Notes under the pieces: generated by a model
Told to the model about the DNA's origin: nothing
The model's database searches: none
Seen by the model: the letters and a program-made list of their open reading frames with translations, nothing else
Virus record (IMG/VR): IMGVR_UViG_3300044712_001634
Location: 1-57,877 of that record
DNA from: a virus
Reading direction: 5' to 3' (one strand)
DNA: 57,877 nt
Made by a program: the position numbers and the translations under genes
Shown here: piece by piece, positions 1-6,088 of the stretch
How positions within the stretch are numbered: the first letter of the stretch is position 1
How the letters are laid out: every line of letters starts with the position of its first letter

Positions 1-118
1 GCAAAGCATCACAAGGCACAGTAAAGCATATAGTTAATAAATTTGCAATGTTGCAAAGTAAGGCAATACATGACAAAGTGCAGAAAAGCGCCCAATACAG
101 AACTTAAAATCCCTCGGA
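1..118. repeat. Left copy of 118-bp direct repeat (attP-like junction)
   Basis: Bases 1-118 are identical to 56898-57015. The match starts at the first base of the window, so its true left end is unknown. It contains short AAAGCA/AAGGCA motifs about 10 bp apart and ends inside a tRNA-Leu 3' half. A normal attL would carry the host tRNA 5' half to the left of the core. Here the phage P-arm sequence that lies upstream of the integrase is found instead. This copy therefore reads as attP (P arm, core, P' arm). Confidence 0.85.
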
Positions 119-158
119 ACTTAGTTCTGTACCGGTTCGATTCCGGTCCCGGGCACCA
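103..158 (+). tRNA. Partial tRNA-Leu(UAA), 3' half only (phage-borne att copy)
   Basis: From the anticodon loop CTTAAAA (anticodon TAA) the sequence continues with the anticodon-stem 3' strand TCCCT, a long variable arm whose stem is GAAC/GTTC, a T arm ACCGG-TTCGATT-CCGGT and the acceptor strand CCCGGGC followed by ACCA. The 5' half (acceptor, D arm, anticodon stem 5' strand) is absent from the bases to its left. It is not a functional gene here. It is a tRNA 3' end carried by the phage to restore the target gene on integration. The right-hand copy (57000-57055) differs in the variable arm. Confidence 0.85.
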
Positions 159-165
159 ATTAAAA

Positions 166-205
166 CAAAGGGTTAGGCGGTTATCGCTTAACCCTTTGTT
201 TTTTT
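166..205. terminator. Bidirectional rho-independent terminator after tRNA 3' end
   Basis: A 10-bp stem CAAAGGGTTA / TAACCCTTTG is followed by seven Ts on the plus strand. On the minus strand the hairpin is followed by TTTTAATT. It can end transcription from the reconstituted tRNA and from the leftward gene ending at 188. A similar but divergent terminator follows the host copy at 57061. Confidence 0.8.
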
Positions 206-520
206 GTCTAAAGGCGATATGGCCCAAATATGGCCCATGCGATTTGTGATGTCGTCTAATAATAACTGTTTTTGGTCTTGGTCCATGCGCCTGACGAGGG
301 TCAGGATCCGGGCGGTGAGGTCGTCGTCTTCAGATAGGAGTTGGGAAACCGGCTCTTCGAAGTAGGCGCTCATTTTTTCCAAGGCGTCTCGGCGAGGCTC
401 GGTTGATTGGTAGAGGTAGTTATGGATAGACCCCGGGGGGAGTCCGAGTTCGCGGGCGACTTCGCGGAGGGGGATGCCATCCGTGTCGATTATTTTGCTG
501 AGTAGGTCTTTGTAGCGCAT
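188..520 (-). CDS. Helix-turn-helix regulator, Cro/CI-like (110 aa)
   Basis: A small XRE-type DNA-binding protein. Residues about 5-60 hold the helix-turn-helix (IPLREVARELGLPPGSIHNY) followed by a dimerisation-like helical tail. There is no peptidase domain. A good ribosome site (AGAAGGAAAAG) lies just upstream of the ATG. It is the last gene of the leftward lysogeny block, immediately downstream of the exported protein at 522-938, and its final codons overlap the putative arm sites. It may be a secondary repressor or an excision regulator. The specific role is not known. Confidence 0.75.
   Translation of the reverse strand: MRYKDLLSKIIDTDGIPLREVARELGLPPGSIHNYLYQSTEPRRDALEKMSAYFEEPVSQLLSEDDDLTARILTLVRRMDQDQKQLLLDDITNRMGHIWAISPLDKKTKG
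217..237. promoter_or_regulatory. Putative integrase arm-type sites (P' arm)
   Basis: Two copies of ATATGGCCCA separated by one base. The identical 21-bp block occurs at 56861-56881 on the other side of the att core. The two blocks lie about 100-120 bp either side of the core, the usual position of arm-binding sites for a lambda-type tyrosine recombinase. The assignment is inferred from position and repetition. The block also overlaps the 3' end of the gene at 188-520. Confidence 0.55.
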
Positions 521-521
521 A

Positions 522-938
522 TTACTTTTCCTTCTGGCGACGATTCAAGGTTTCAGGGGTGATGAACCAGAGTTTTACATTGCGGGCCTTTGCCGTGCGT
601 TTGATGCGGCGGTAATAACGCCAGTCATTCGGTTTCTCCATGATTAAGACAATGGCCGGGTCGGTTCCGGTGACGAGGGCGTAGTGGATTGATTGTCCCA
701 GGGCCTCGAAGGCTTTCGGTGCGAAGTCGAATTCTATGGCGTAGTTTTTAGTAAGGCAGTCGACACGGCTGCCGTCGTATAGGGTGACTTCCGTCTGACC
801 CTTGCACCAGGCGTCCCGGTATTCGGATTCTTTGTAGAGGTGGGCTGCTGTGGCGGTAGCTGGAAAACAGGTGACCGTGGCTGCCGCGGCTATCAGTAGG
901 CGCAAGTGCATGATGGGCTTTGTCGTCTTAATCGTCAT
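522..938 (-). CDS. Exported protein with PD-(D/E)XK-like core
   Basis: The N-terminus carries a signal peptide (hydrophobic stretch LRLLIAAAATVTCF, cleavage expected after ATATAA). The mature part has the pattern DCLTKNYAIEFDFAPKAFEA followed by GQSIHYALVTG. It recalls PD-(D/E)XK-fold proteins, where acidic residues and a Lys precede a Gln-x-x-x-Tyr helix. The fold assignment is inference. The start is uncertain: ATG at 938, with alternatives at 965 and 911, and none has a clear ribosome site. It lies in the lysogen-expressed leftward block, overlapping the upstream gene by a few bases. Expression from the prophage and export suggest a lysogenic-conversion role such as exclusion of incoming DNA, but nothing proves it. 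Confidence 0.65.
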   Translation of the reverse strand: MTIKTTKPIMHLRLLIAAAATVTCFPATATAAHLYKESEYRDAWCKGQTEVTLYDGSRVDCLTKNYAIEFDFAPKAFEALGQSIHYALVTGTDPAIVLIMEKPNDWRYYRRIKRTAKARNVKLWFITPETLNRRQKEK

Positions 939-1896
939 CGCGAAGAGTAAACCTGATTCTATCATCGTGTATAGGCGTCTGTTTTTGTTGGTTAATTAGC
1001 ACGATATATTTTAATAACTCGACGAACGATTTACTTTCTTGACCAATTATGCCAGTAAGTTTGTCCTTGATATCATCCAGACCTTCACACGGTGTAAGGT
1101 TAGATATGAATACGCTAGACAACATAAAGTCATCTGGACAAATCTGGCATGACTTATATAGTTTAGTGTAAATATCGTATCTCTTTCTTAGTAGTTCCCA
1201 CGCAGTATTGACACCTTTACCAAAGAGGTTCTTTAGAAAATCATACACTGATTCCCAATATAATTTAAGTTGTGCATTACTTATATCATCAATATTATTG
1301 TTCAAAGACCTATAAGAAATTGCGTACCATTCAGAAATTAATGTTGAACAGAAGGCGCAAACTTCTTCTTTAAAAAAATCTATATCATGCCTCCTTAAAT
1401 AGTCACAGATTTTACCATCTATTATAGATAAAAATTCGTTAAGGCAGGAAATCAAAATTATATGATGAGGTGCTTTGATTAATGTCGAAAAGTGGGGCGT
1501 ATCTGATTGTGATAAATCAATCATAATCCCGAACTTGCGGTTAATCTCGTTGATTACAAGGTCTATTTCGCTGGCCGCTCCAGAGAGTGCAGTAATGGGA
1601 TTTATCCCTTCGTTCCATGCGCTCCGAAATGTGATGCCCTTAAGCGTAGGTGGTATTTCTACGCAATGGAAGGCAAGTGCAGCCATTCCGTAATAACGAT
1701 CTTCTTTCAATTTGCTTGCATCAACCTCATCGCTTGAAATTTTACCACCGACAAGAAGAGTTCTTATGACAGAATCGATTGTCATCTGGCCATACAACCT
1801 TGAGTTTATAAACATATATTTCGCAATCAGAGCATTTTTGGCGGCTGCCAATTTGTATGGTCCGGTTCTGCTTATAAGGTCGCTCAGAATACCCAT
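928..1896 (-). CDS. Uncharacterised AT-rich 322-aa protein in the immunity block
   Basis: I do not recognise a family. The start at 1896 is chosen because AGGAG sits just upstream; an open frame extends further but would overlap the repressor end. The protein is mostly alpha-helical with several Cys residues in its C-terminal half (for example CQICPDD) and has no signal peptide or clear membrane segment. Its base composition is much more AT-rich than the surrounding phage genes, which suggests recent acquisition. It lies directly downstream of the repressor at 1908 and so is probably expressed in lysogens. That position is typical of moron or anti-phage defence genes. Confidence 0.65.
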   Translation of the reverse strand: MGILSDLISRTGPYKLAAAKNALIAKYMFINSRLYGQMTIDSVIRTLLVGGKISSDEVDASKLKEDRYYGMAALAFHCVEIPPTLKGITFRSAWNEGINPITALSGAASEIDLVINEINRKFGIMIDLSQSDTPHFSTLIKAPHHIILISCLNEFLSIIDGKICDYLRRHDIDFFKEEVCAFCSTLISEWYAISYRSLNNNIDDISNAQLKLYWESVYDFLKNLFGKGVNTAWELLRKRYDIYTKLYKSCQICPDDFMLSSVFISNLTPCEGLDDIKDKLTGIIGQESKSFVELLKYIVLINQQKQTPIHDDRIRFTLRDDD

Positions 1897-1907
1897 GCGA
1901 TTCTCCT

Positions 1908-2252
1908 TTATAGACCATCCTTTTTTCCAATAAATCTTACGAATGCCCGCAACACATCCACAATGAACCATCGGCCCGCCGGCGGCAGGCTGCTGAATAG
2001 TTTGAGCAGGGTGTTTTCCGGCTTGAACAGATCGTCCATTTCCGGGCGGTAGAATTCGGAGATGTCGACGTTGAGGGCGGAGGCCAGGCGCGCTACGGCG
2101 TCCTTGCCTGCTCCCCTGGCGCCGGATTCTATCTGTCCAAGGTTGTTGACGCCGCTGCGCTCGGCCAGTTCGGCCTGTGAGAGGCCTTGCCGTTGTCGCA
2201 GTCGTGTCACGTTGTGCCGGAACCGGTCATCTATGTCGCGTTTTGTCACCAT
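1908..2252 (-). CDS. CI-like repressor, XRE family (114 aa)
   Basis: A classic XRE helix-turn-helix occupies residues about 10-65 (RQRQGLSQAELAERSGVNN, then QIESGARGAG). A short C-terminal helical region follows, with no LexA/CI peptidase. No Shine-Dalgarno is visible before the ATG, which could mean a leaderless message, as known for some phage repressors. It is divergent from the small ORF at 2481. The gap contains repeated GATAATGA and CGTATCG/CGATAC motifs that could be its operators. Confidence 0.8.
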   Translation of the reverse strand: MVTKRDIDDRFRHNVTRLRQRQGLSQAELAERSGVNNLGQIESGARGAGKDAVARLASALNVDISEFYRPEMDDLFKPENTLLKLFSSLPPAGRWFIVDVLRAFVRFIGKKDGL

Positions 2253-2480
2253 TACGTATCGTATCGGTTGAGTAATGGCGGTGGTAAATCCCTAATTTGA
2301 TTAGCAGAATGATAATGAAATAAAAGTGACCGTTTTTTTTTTTTTGAAAAATCAAATACTTGGAAAACGATACATCAAAATGATAATGATTCTAATGAAT
2401 CAGCCCGGCTATGGTTTTTTAGGGGTATTAAAATTGCTTTCAGTCTCCGCGAAGTTTAAAAATTATATAATGGAGGAGCT
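2253..2480. promoter_or_regulatory. Divergent control region with candidate rightward promoter
   Basis: AT-rich intergenic region between the leftward repressor and the rightward ORF at 2481. A plausible sigma-70 promoter is TTGGAA (2360-2365), 16 bp, GATAAT (2382-2387). Near-repeats GAATGATAATGA and AAATGATAATGA, plus CGTATCGTATCG and ACGATACATC, are candidate operator half-sites. A run of 13 Ts lies at 2333-2345. Confidence 0.5.
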
Positions 2481-2633
2481 ATGAGCAACGACCTGACAGA
2501 CTCTGCGAAAATCACACTCCTAAGACGTATTCTAAGGCTACGGGTGCCGCCTGACATTCTGCTGATTCTTTTGGTAACGGTGATAGAGCCGGTAGCGGCG
2601 AGGTTGTTGATGGTGCGGTGCAGATGGTGGTAA
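2481..2633 (+). CDS. Small hydrophobic protein, 50 aa, strong ribosome site
   Basis: A GGAGGA ribosome site lies 4 bp before the ATG, a promoter-like sequence lies upstream and a terminator follows at once, so this is a self-contained one-gene unit. The product has a charged N-terminus, a hydrophobic core (PPDILLILLVTVIEPVAARL) and a basic/Trp tail (RCRWW). I recognise no family. The size, single membrane-like helix and Trp/Arg end recall small membrane toxins or regulatory peptides, which is only an analogy. Confidence 0.55.
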   Translation: MSNDLTDSAKITLLRRILRLRVPPDILLILLVTVIEPVAARLLMVRCRWW

Positions 2634-2640
2634 CAGCAAG

Positions 2641-2662
2641 GGCCGGGAATCCCCGGCCTTTT
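2641..2662 (+). terminator. Rho-independent terminator
   Basis: GC-rich stem GGCCGGG / CCCGGCC with a 4-base loop (AATC), followed by TTTTCTAATATTT. It directly follows the small ORF at 2481-2633. Confidence 0.8.
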
Positions 2663-2694
2663 CTAATATTTATCGTCCATGAGAGGCAGTTTGG

Positions 2695-2882
2695 TTATGC
2701 CGCGACTTCCACCTGTTGAATGCCGACGAACTCGGGCAAGTGCTCTTTGCTGTCGCTGTCCATTTACTCGATGCACATTTCAACCACTTCTATGATGTTG
2801 CGCCGGGAATGGCTGGAACGGTGGCAACGTAGAGACCTGTCTCCGTGTCCCGCTCGACGTAGGCTGTTATTGTTCTGGACAT
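2695..2882 (-). pseudogene. Decayed HicB-like antitoxin gene
   Basis: Reading leftward from an ATG at 2882 with GGAG upstream gives ITAYVERDTETGLYVATVPA, the typical start of a HicB-family protein. The frame closes just after PGATS. In another frame the sequence continues IIEVVEMCIE, a stop, then LPEFVGIQQVEVAA and a stop, which matches a HicB-like C-terminal end. The central residues that normally link the two halves are missing. Together this indicates a deletion with frameshift plus a nonsense codon. No HicA partner is visible beside it. Confidence 0.6.
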
Positions 2883-2906
2883 TGCATTTTCTCCGTTTGG
2901 ACCGTT

Positions 2907-3386
2907 TTATTCGATTTTATCCCGCTTTTTCTCTTCATCCACGTCTTGCCGCTCAAGTTCCTCCAACACATCACCTAAAATTCGTTTTTGTTTCGAGCGT
3001 GGCAGCTTGCTGTATGTGTCGACCAGTTCCGCGGCGTCAAATCCTATCAGGCGACTGACGGCCGAAAGCACTTCGGCACGTTCGCGTTCCAAGGCTTCTT
3101 CGGAAGGGTCAGCTACGATACCGGCGGATTTCTGTGGTTGAAAATATCTCAGGTTGGTGGGTGCTGGCGGAGGTCTATGAAATATTTCACCTTCGCCGGT
3201 CTCCCACCATGTGTCGCTGATTCTGTAATGCTGGCGTAGCAAGGTAAGGAGGGTTTCTGAGGGGTTACTTGTGCCTAATTCGATTGCAGATATTTGACCG
3301 CCGGAAACACCCAGTGGTTTAGAAAACTCACCTTGCGTCAAACCAAGCGATTTTCTTATAGCTTTAAATTTTAATCCAATTAACAC
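2907..3386 (-). CDS. CI-type repressor, XRE family (159 aa, GTG start)
   Basis: Residues about 5-60 form a helix-turn-helix (KSLGLTQGEFSKPLGVSGGQ, then IELGTSNPSETL) followed by WWETGEGE, a signature of many phage XRE repressors. The C-terminal half is charged and helical with no peptidase domain. The GTG start is supported by AAGAGG upstream. It is divergent from the Cro-like gene at 3481, and the shared gap holds promoter and operator-like repeats. This is the most likely primary immunity switch. Confidence 0.8.
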   Translation of the reverse strand: MLIGLKFKAIRKSLGLTQGEFSKPLGVSGGQISAIELGTSNPSETLLTLLRQHYRISDTWWETGEGEIFHRPPPAPTNLRYFQPQKSAGIVADPSEEALERERAEVLSAVSRLIGFDAAELVDTYSKLPRSKQKRILGDVLEELERQDVDEEKKRDKIE

Positions 3387-3396
3387 AAAAAACCTC

Positions 3397-3424
3397 TTGA
3401 CAACTCATACAATAAGAATATTAT
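3397..3424 (+). promoter_or_regulatory. Early rightward promoter (PR-like)
   Basis: TTGACA at 3397-3402, 16 bp spacer, TATTAT at 3419-3424, pointing at the Cro-like gene. Confidence 0.65.
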
Positions 3425-3465
3425 TCTAGGGAATAGAATATGGTAATAGAATTGTTACGAATTAT
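3416..3465. promoter_or_regulatory. Operator cluster of the repressor/Cro switch
   Basis: The palindrome AGAATATTATTCT (3416-3428) overlaps the -10 of the rightward promoter. Further related half-sites follow (GGAATAGAATATGG, TAGAATTGTTACG). Several copies of a GAATA/TATTC half-site between divergent repressor and Cro genes is the usual arrangement of lambdoid operators. Which protein binds is not shown. Confidence 0.55.
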
Positions 3466-3480
3466 TTATACCAAAATACA

Positions 3481-3720
3481 GTGAGTTACGCAATGTGCAT
3501 TGATTACGCTACTACAAAAAAGAATATTTTCGCGACTGGCCGTACTATTGCCGGTTGGTCCAGGTTGCATGGTTTGAATGCCGCCTCTGTCGGTGTCTTC
3601 CTGATTGGGGAATATAAGACCAAGAGACCTGACAGCGGTGTTCATGCCGAAATAGTTTCTGCCCTGGAAGCCGACGGGTTCCTGGCTCGGACGGACGATG
3701 ACCAGGAACAGGCTGCCTGA
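3481..3720 (+). CDS. Cro-like DNA-binding protein (BcepMu gp16-like)
   Basis: A 79-aa protein with a helix-turn-helix around TIAGWSRLHGLNAASVGVFL, followed by AEIVSALEADGF. This resembles the BcepMu gp16 family of small phage regulators, in which a WxRxHG segment starts the recognition motif. A GTG at 3481 is used here; ATG at 3493 is an alternative, and neither has a strong ribosome site. It is the first gene of the rightward transcript and probably acts against the repressor. Confidence 0.65.
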   Translation: MSYAMCIDYATTKKNIFATGRTIAGWSRLHGLNAASVGVFLIGEYKTKRPDSGVHAEIVSALEADGFLARTDDDQEQAA

Positions 3721-3743
3721 TTGTTCGTTATTATGTTGAACAG
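3721..3743. promoter_or_regulatory. Dyad element, copy 1
   Basis: TTGTTC - 11 bp - GAACAG, with TGTTC/GAACA arms. On the minus strand it reads TGTTCAA-CATAAT-AACGAACA, matching the other copies at 17465, 36781, 50248 and 53076. It lies between the Cro-like gene and the small early genes. Confidence 0.6.
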
Positions 3744-3801
3744 TCTATCGGCTTGTTCAGGTTTCTCAAAGTTCTGAAAATGAACAGAGAAGAGGCGCGC
3801 A

Positions 3802-3918
3802 ATGGCATACGACAACGAATGGCCGCAGGTTCTGCCGTGCGAGGGGGAGAGTCTGGTGGAGTGGATGCGGAGAGTTGAGGCGGATTATCCCGGAATGAGC
3901 AGTGATATTCCATTTTAG
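3802..3918 (+). CDS. Small early protein, 38 aa
   Basis: A GAAGAGG-type ribosome site precedes the ATG. The product begins MAYDNEWPQVLPCEG and contains an amphipathic helix around LVEWMRRVEADYPGM. No family is recognised. A competing short frame starting at 3780 is less convincing. It leads the compact early operon. Confidence 0.5.
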   Translation: MAYDNEWPQVLPCEGESLVEWMRRVEADYPGMSSDIPF

Positions 3919-3927
3919 GAGTGAGGG

Positions 3928-4185
3928 ATGAAAAAACAGGTTTATGGAGATGCCGCATATGTGAAAAAGCGTGACGCCTTAATTCCAAAGGCGGAACAGC
4001 TTTGCGACAAGGCGCTGGGCGTGGTGGATGTGAAGAGTCGCGGCCAGGAGTGGACCCGGCTATTCATGCGCACAATGGACCGGTTGTGGAAACTCCAGTA
4101 TTTGGAGGAGCGCTCGCGATTTATGGCCAACGAACTGGCACGCCTGAACACGGAGAGTGTGAAGCTGTCGGCGGAGGCTGCCTGA
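3928..4185 (+). CDS. Early protein of unknown function, 85 aa, helical
   Basis: A strong ribosome site (GGAGTGAGGG) precedes the ATG. The product is almost wholly helical and charged, rich in Arg/Lys/Glu, with no membrane segment. Its stop overlaps the next start (TGATG), so the two genes are translationally coupled. Role unknown. Confidence 0.65.
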   Translation: MKKQVYGDAAYVKKRDALIPKAEQLCDKALGVVDVKSRGQEWTRLFMRTMDRLWKLQYLEERSRFMANELARLNTESVKLSAEAA

Positions 4186-4487
4186 TGGATTGTACGCGAA
4201 TTGTGGACCATATCCTTTCGCAGGGCGACCAGAGGAGCCGGGAGTACCGGGAAGGGGTGCTTGCGGTGTTCCGGATGCGGCGTCTTGGTGGCTGTATCCC
4301 TCATCCGTATGAGATGGGAACGGCGGAGGCTGATGCGTATTTCTCGGGAGTGGAACGCGGTCACCATGAGTGGGGCAAAATCCTGACAGGGGCGATATGC
4401 GTCGGTTGCGGTCGGCAACTCGCCGCCGATGATGTCTATTATCAGGGGCCGGACGGTATCAGTATTTGCCCGGATTGCCGGAGGTGA
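4185..4487 (+). CDS. Zinc-ribbon-ended early protein, 100 aa
   Basis: It starts in the TGATG overlap with the previous gene. The N-terminal two thirds is helical and unrecognised. The C-terminus has two Cys pairs (CVGCG and CPDC) about 25 residues apart, forming a probable zinc ribbon. Such proteins usually bind nucleic acid or a partner protein. No specific function can be named. Confidence 0.65.
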   Translation: MDCTRIVDHILSQGDQRSREYREGVLAVFRMRRLGGCIPHPYEMGTAEADAYFSGVERGHHEWGKILTGAICVGCGRQLAADDVYYQGPDGISICPDCRR

Positions 4488-4489
4488 CC

Positions 4490-4657
4490 ATGGGCGCTGC
4501 TGTGATGGTTGTGAAATGTATGTGCTGCGGCAAATGGCTGCGGGAAAAGCCGTCGTTCGGGAGCAGCACGGAGACGAGCGGTATCTGTGAATCGTGCCTG
4601 GACCTGCATTATCCGCAGTATGCGGAGAGGGTGCGAGGTTTGAGGGGGGAGCTGTGA
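4490..4657 (+). CDS. Small zinc-ribbon protein, 55 aa
   Basis: The ATG at 4490 follows GGAGGTGACC, which also contains the previous stop. Cys pairs CMCCG and CESC are spaced about 25 residues apart with a Trp-rich turn between them, consistent with one zinc site. The end overlaps the next GTG start. Confidence 0.6.
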   Translation: MGAAVMVVKCMCCGKWLREKPSFGSSTETSGICESCLDLHYPQYAERVRGLRGEL

Positions 4658-4866
4658 GATTGTCGAGTCAACAGCGACGGATGCTGAAGCGAGTCGGGAC
4701 AACGGAACCGGTGTCCATGGTGCGTCTCGGAATTGATTTGAGGAGTGTACGGACGTTTGAATCGCTCCAGGCGAAAGGGCTGGTGGAGCCTGTGGGCAAG
4801 CCGGGCCTTTTCGGGAGCAACTGGGGACTGTCGGAGGCGGGCCGTGCATATGTATTCCCTTCGTGA
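4654..4866 (+). CDS. Winged-helix-like small protein, 70 aa (GTG start)
   Basis: The GTG overlaps the preceding TGA. The sequence SSQQRRMLKRVG then TFESLQAKGLVEPVG then LSEAGRAYV is the pattern of a small winged helix-turn-helix. Such folds read a helix of the form LxxxGLV followed by a beta wing ending LTxxG. It is a probable phage DNA-binding protein, target unknown. Confidence 0.55.
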   Translation: MRLSSQQRRMLKRVGTTEPVSMVRLGIDLRSVRTFESLQAKGLVEPVGKPGLFGSNWGLSEAGRAYVFPS

Positions 4867-4996
4867 ATTACTCTTTTGGTGCCTGATGTCGGCGATTGCG
4901 AGCCCGGTGGTGTGTTGCGGGGTATGCGGGGTCTGGAGACTGTGCCGCGAGCGGTTTGATGATTGGCTGTATCGTGGGATAGGAGGTCACTCGTGA
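4850..4996 (+). CDS. Small membrane protein, 48 aa
   Basis: It begins inside the previous gene (ATG at 4850). A hydrophobic Cys-rich segment (ELLFWCLMSAIASPVVCCGV) is followed by an amphipathic charged tail. It is a likely single-span membrane peptide and the unit overlaps the next GTG start. Function unknown. Confidence 0.5.
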   Translation: MYSLRELLFWCLMSAIASPVVCCGVCGVWRLCRERFDDWLYRGIGGHS

Positions 4997-5196
4997 AGAA
5001 TTGTAAGGAACTGTTGTTGGTTTTTACTGTGGTGGTGGTTTTGACGTTGGTGGCGTTTCTTGCTCTGGCGCAGTGCGTCCTGCAGGAAGAGCATGCCAAA
5101 CGGCTGAACTATGGCCATACGGCGACAGCGATGAATGTCGAGGCGAAGTACCGGGCCGGGGTGTGGCTGCGGGGAGGATGCGACAATGAGCGGTGA
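4993..5196 (+). CDS. Small membrane protein, 67 aa (GTG start)
   Basis: AGGAGG precedes GTG at 4993. One transmembrane helix (LLLVFTVVVVLTLVAFLALA) is followed by a soluble charged tail. The layout is like an inner-membrane anchored protein with a periplasmic or cytoplasmic domain. The early-gene position argues against a lysis role. Confidence 0.55.
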   Translation: MKNCKELLLVFTVVVVLTLVAFLALAQCVLQEEHAKRLNYGHTATAMNVEAKYRAGVWLRGGCDNER

Positions 5197-5395
5197 CGGG
5201 TGGGTGTCCTGTGATGTCGAGATGCCGGATGCGGATTTGATGGTGATGACGTATTCGCCGGAATCCTGTGAGCCGGTGTGGCCTGCGAGTTTCGATGGTG
5301 TGGAGTGGGTGAATGATTATGGGGGGCCGGTTGGCCCGCGGGTTACTCACTGGAGGCAGTTTCCGGATCCTCCCGGGGAGGTGCGCCATGGGTGA
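5186..5395 (+). CDS. DUF551-family protein, 69 aa
   Basis: The pattern GWVSCDVEMP, then VWPASFDGVEW, then VTHWRQFPDPP is the DUF551 signature: a short phage domain that ends with a THW-x-P-x-PP motif. DUF551 proteins are common in phages and have no known activity. It overlaps both neighbours by a few bases. Confidence 0.75.
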   Translation: MSGDGWVSCDVEMPDADLMVMTYSPESCEPVWPASFDGVEWVNDYGGPVGPRVTHWRQFPDPPGEVRHG

Positions 5396-5783
5396 ACCTG
5401 TACTGAAAGAGTCTTCATATGCGCAATTGTTGGAGGAGGTGCCGAATCTGACGGAGGCGGTGAGGCGTTGCTATTTGCTTGCCGGAGTGTCTCAAGAGGA
5501 AGCTGCCTGGCGCGTGGGGATAAAGTATGGCCATTTTGTCCGGATGATGCGGCCGCATGATTCGAGCAATTACCCCCCTGACAAAATCGACCTGATGATG
5601 GAAAAGATGGGGAACAACTTCCCCCTGGACTGGCAGGCGCACCGGAGGGGACTGGTTTGTTATCCGCTGGAGTTTATGAGGATTCTGGACGGTATCAGGG
5701 ATGCGTTGCGGGCGGAGGGGCGGCCTGTGGCGTTTGCCTCACTGCTGGAGGCGCTGGAAGGGGGTTTGCGTGGACGAGGGTAA
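5388..5783 (+). CDS. Helix-turn-helix early regulator, CII-like, 131 aa
   Basis: Residues about 20-60 contain a helix-turn-helix (LLAGVSQEEAAWRVGIKYGH) followed by a segment (YPPDKIDLMMEKMGNNFPLD) that resembles the CII/CP76 group, where a second helix set ends near the phrase for lysis/lysogeny regulators. The assignment to CII is tentative. The start at 5388 overlaps the DUF551 gene. Confidence 0.55.
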   Translation: MGEPVLKESSYAQLLEEVPNLTEAVRRCYLLAGVSQEEAAWRVGIKYGHFVRMMRPHDSSNYPPDKIDLMMEKMGNNFPLDWQAHRRGLVCYPLEFMRILDGIRDALRAEGRPVAFASLLEALEGGLRGRG

Positions 5784-6075
5784 GAGCCGTCGCAATGGAA
5801 GTTTATTGAGCAAAGAAGAGCGGCTACGGTTGATTCTGACGCACAGGGAGGACGTTAATCCGGACCTGCTCTTATCTGTGGAAGAGGTCATGGTGCTGCT
5901 GAATTGCTCTGTCTCGTCGCTCGAAATTGGCCGGAAGGACGGCAGGCGGAAGGGAAAAATCTTGGGGCAGGATGATTTGCCTCCTCACAAAGTATTGTTT
6001 GAGACATTAATCCGCTATCGCTACGGAGACCTGATGGAATGGGTAAAGCGACGCGATGCGAAGAAGGCGGCGTGA
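5770..6075 (+). CDS. Excisionase/AlpA-like helix-turn-helix protein, 101 aa
   Basis: GTG start at 5770 overlapping the previous gene. LLSVEEVMVLLNCSVSSLEI then IRYRYGDLMEWVKRRDA matches the MerR-like HTH_17 layout, in which the second half reads IRYRxxDLxxWL. Members serve as excisionases or small activators. Its early-operon position fits either role; a phage with this integrase needs an excisionase and no better candidate is visible. Confidence 0.6.
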   Translation: MDEGKSRRNGSLLSKEERLRLILTHREDVNPDLLLSVEEVMVLLNCSVSSLEIGRKDGRRKGKILGQDDLPPHKVLFETLIRYRYGDLMEWVKRRDAKKAA

Positions 6076-6088
6076 GGAGTGCCGGCGC

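Noticed and set aside
2333-2345. Run of 13 Ts in the control region
   Set aside because: No stem precedes it, so it is not a terminator; likely just AT-rich promoter DNA.
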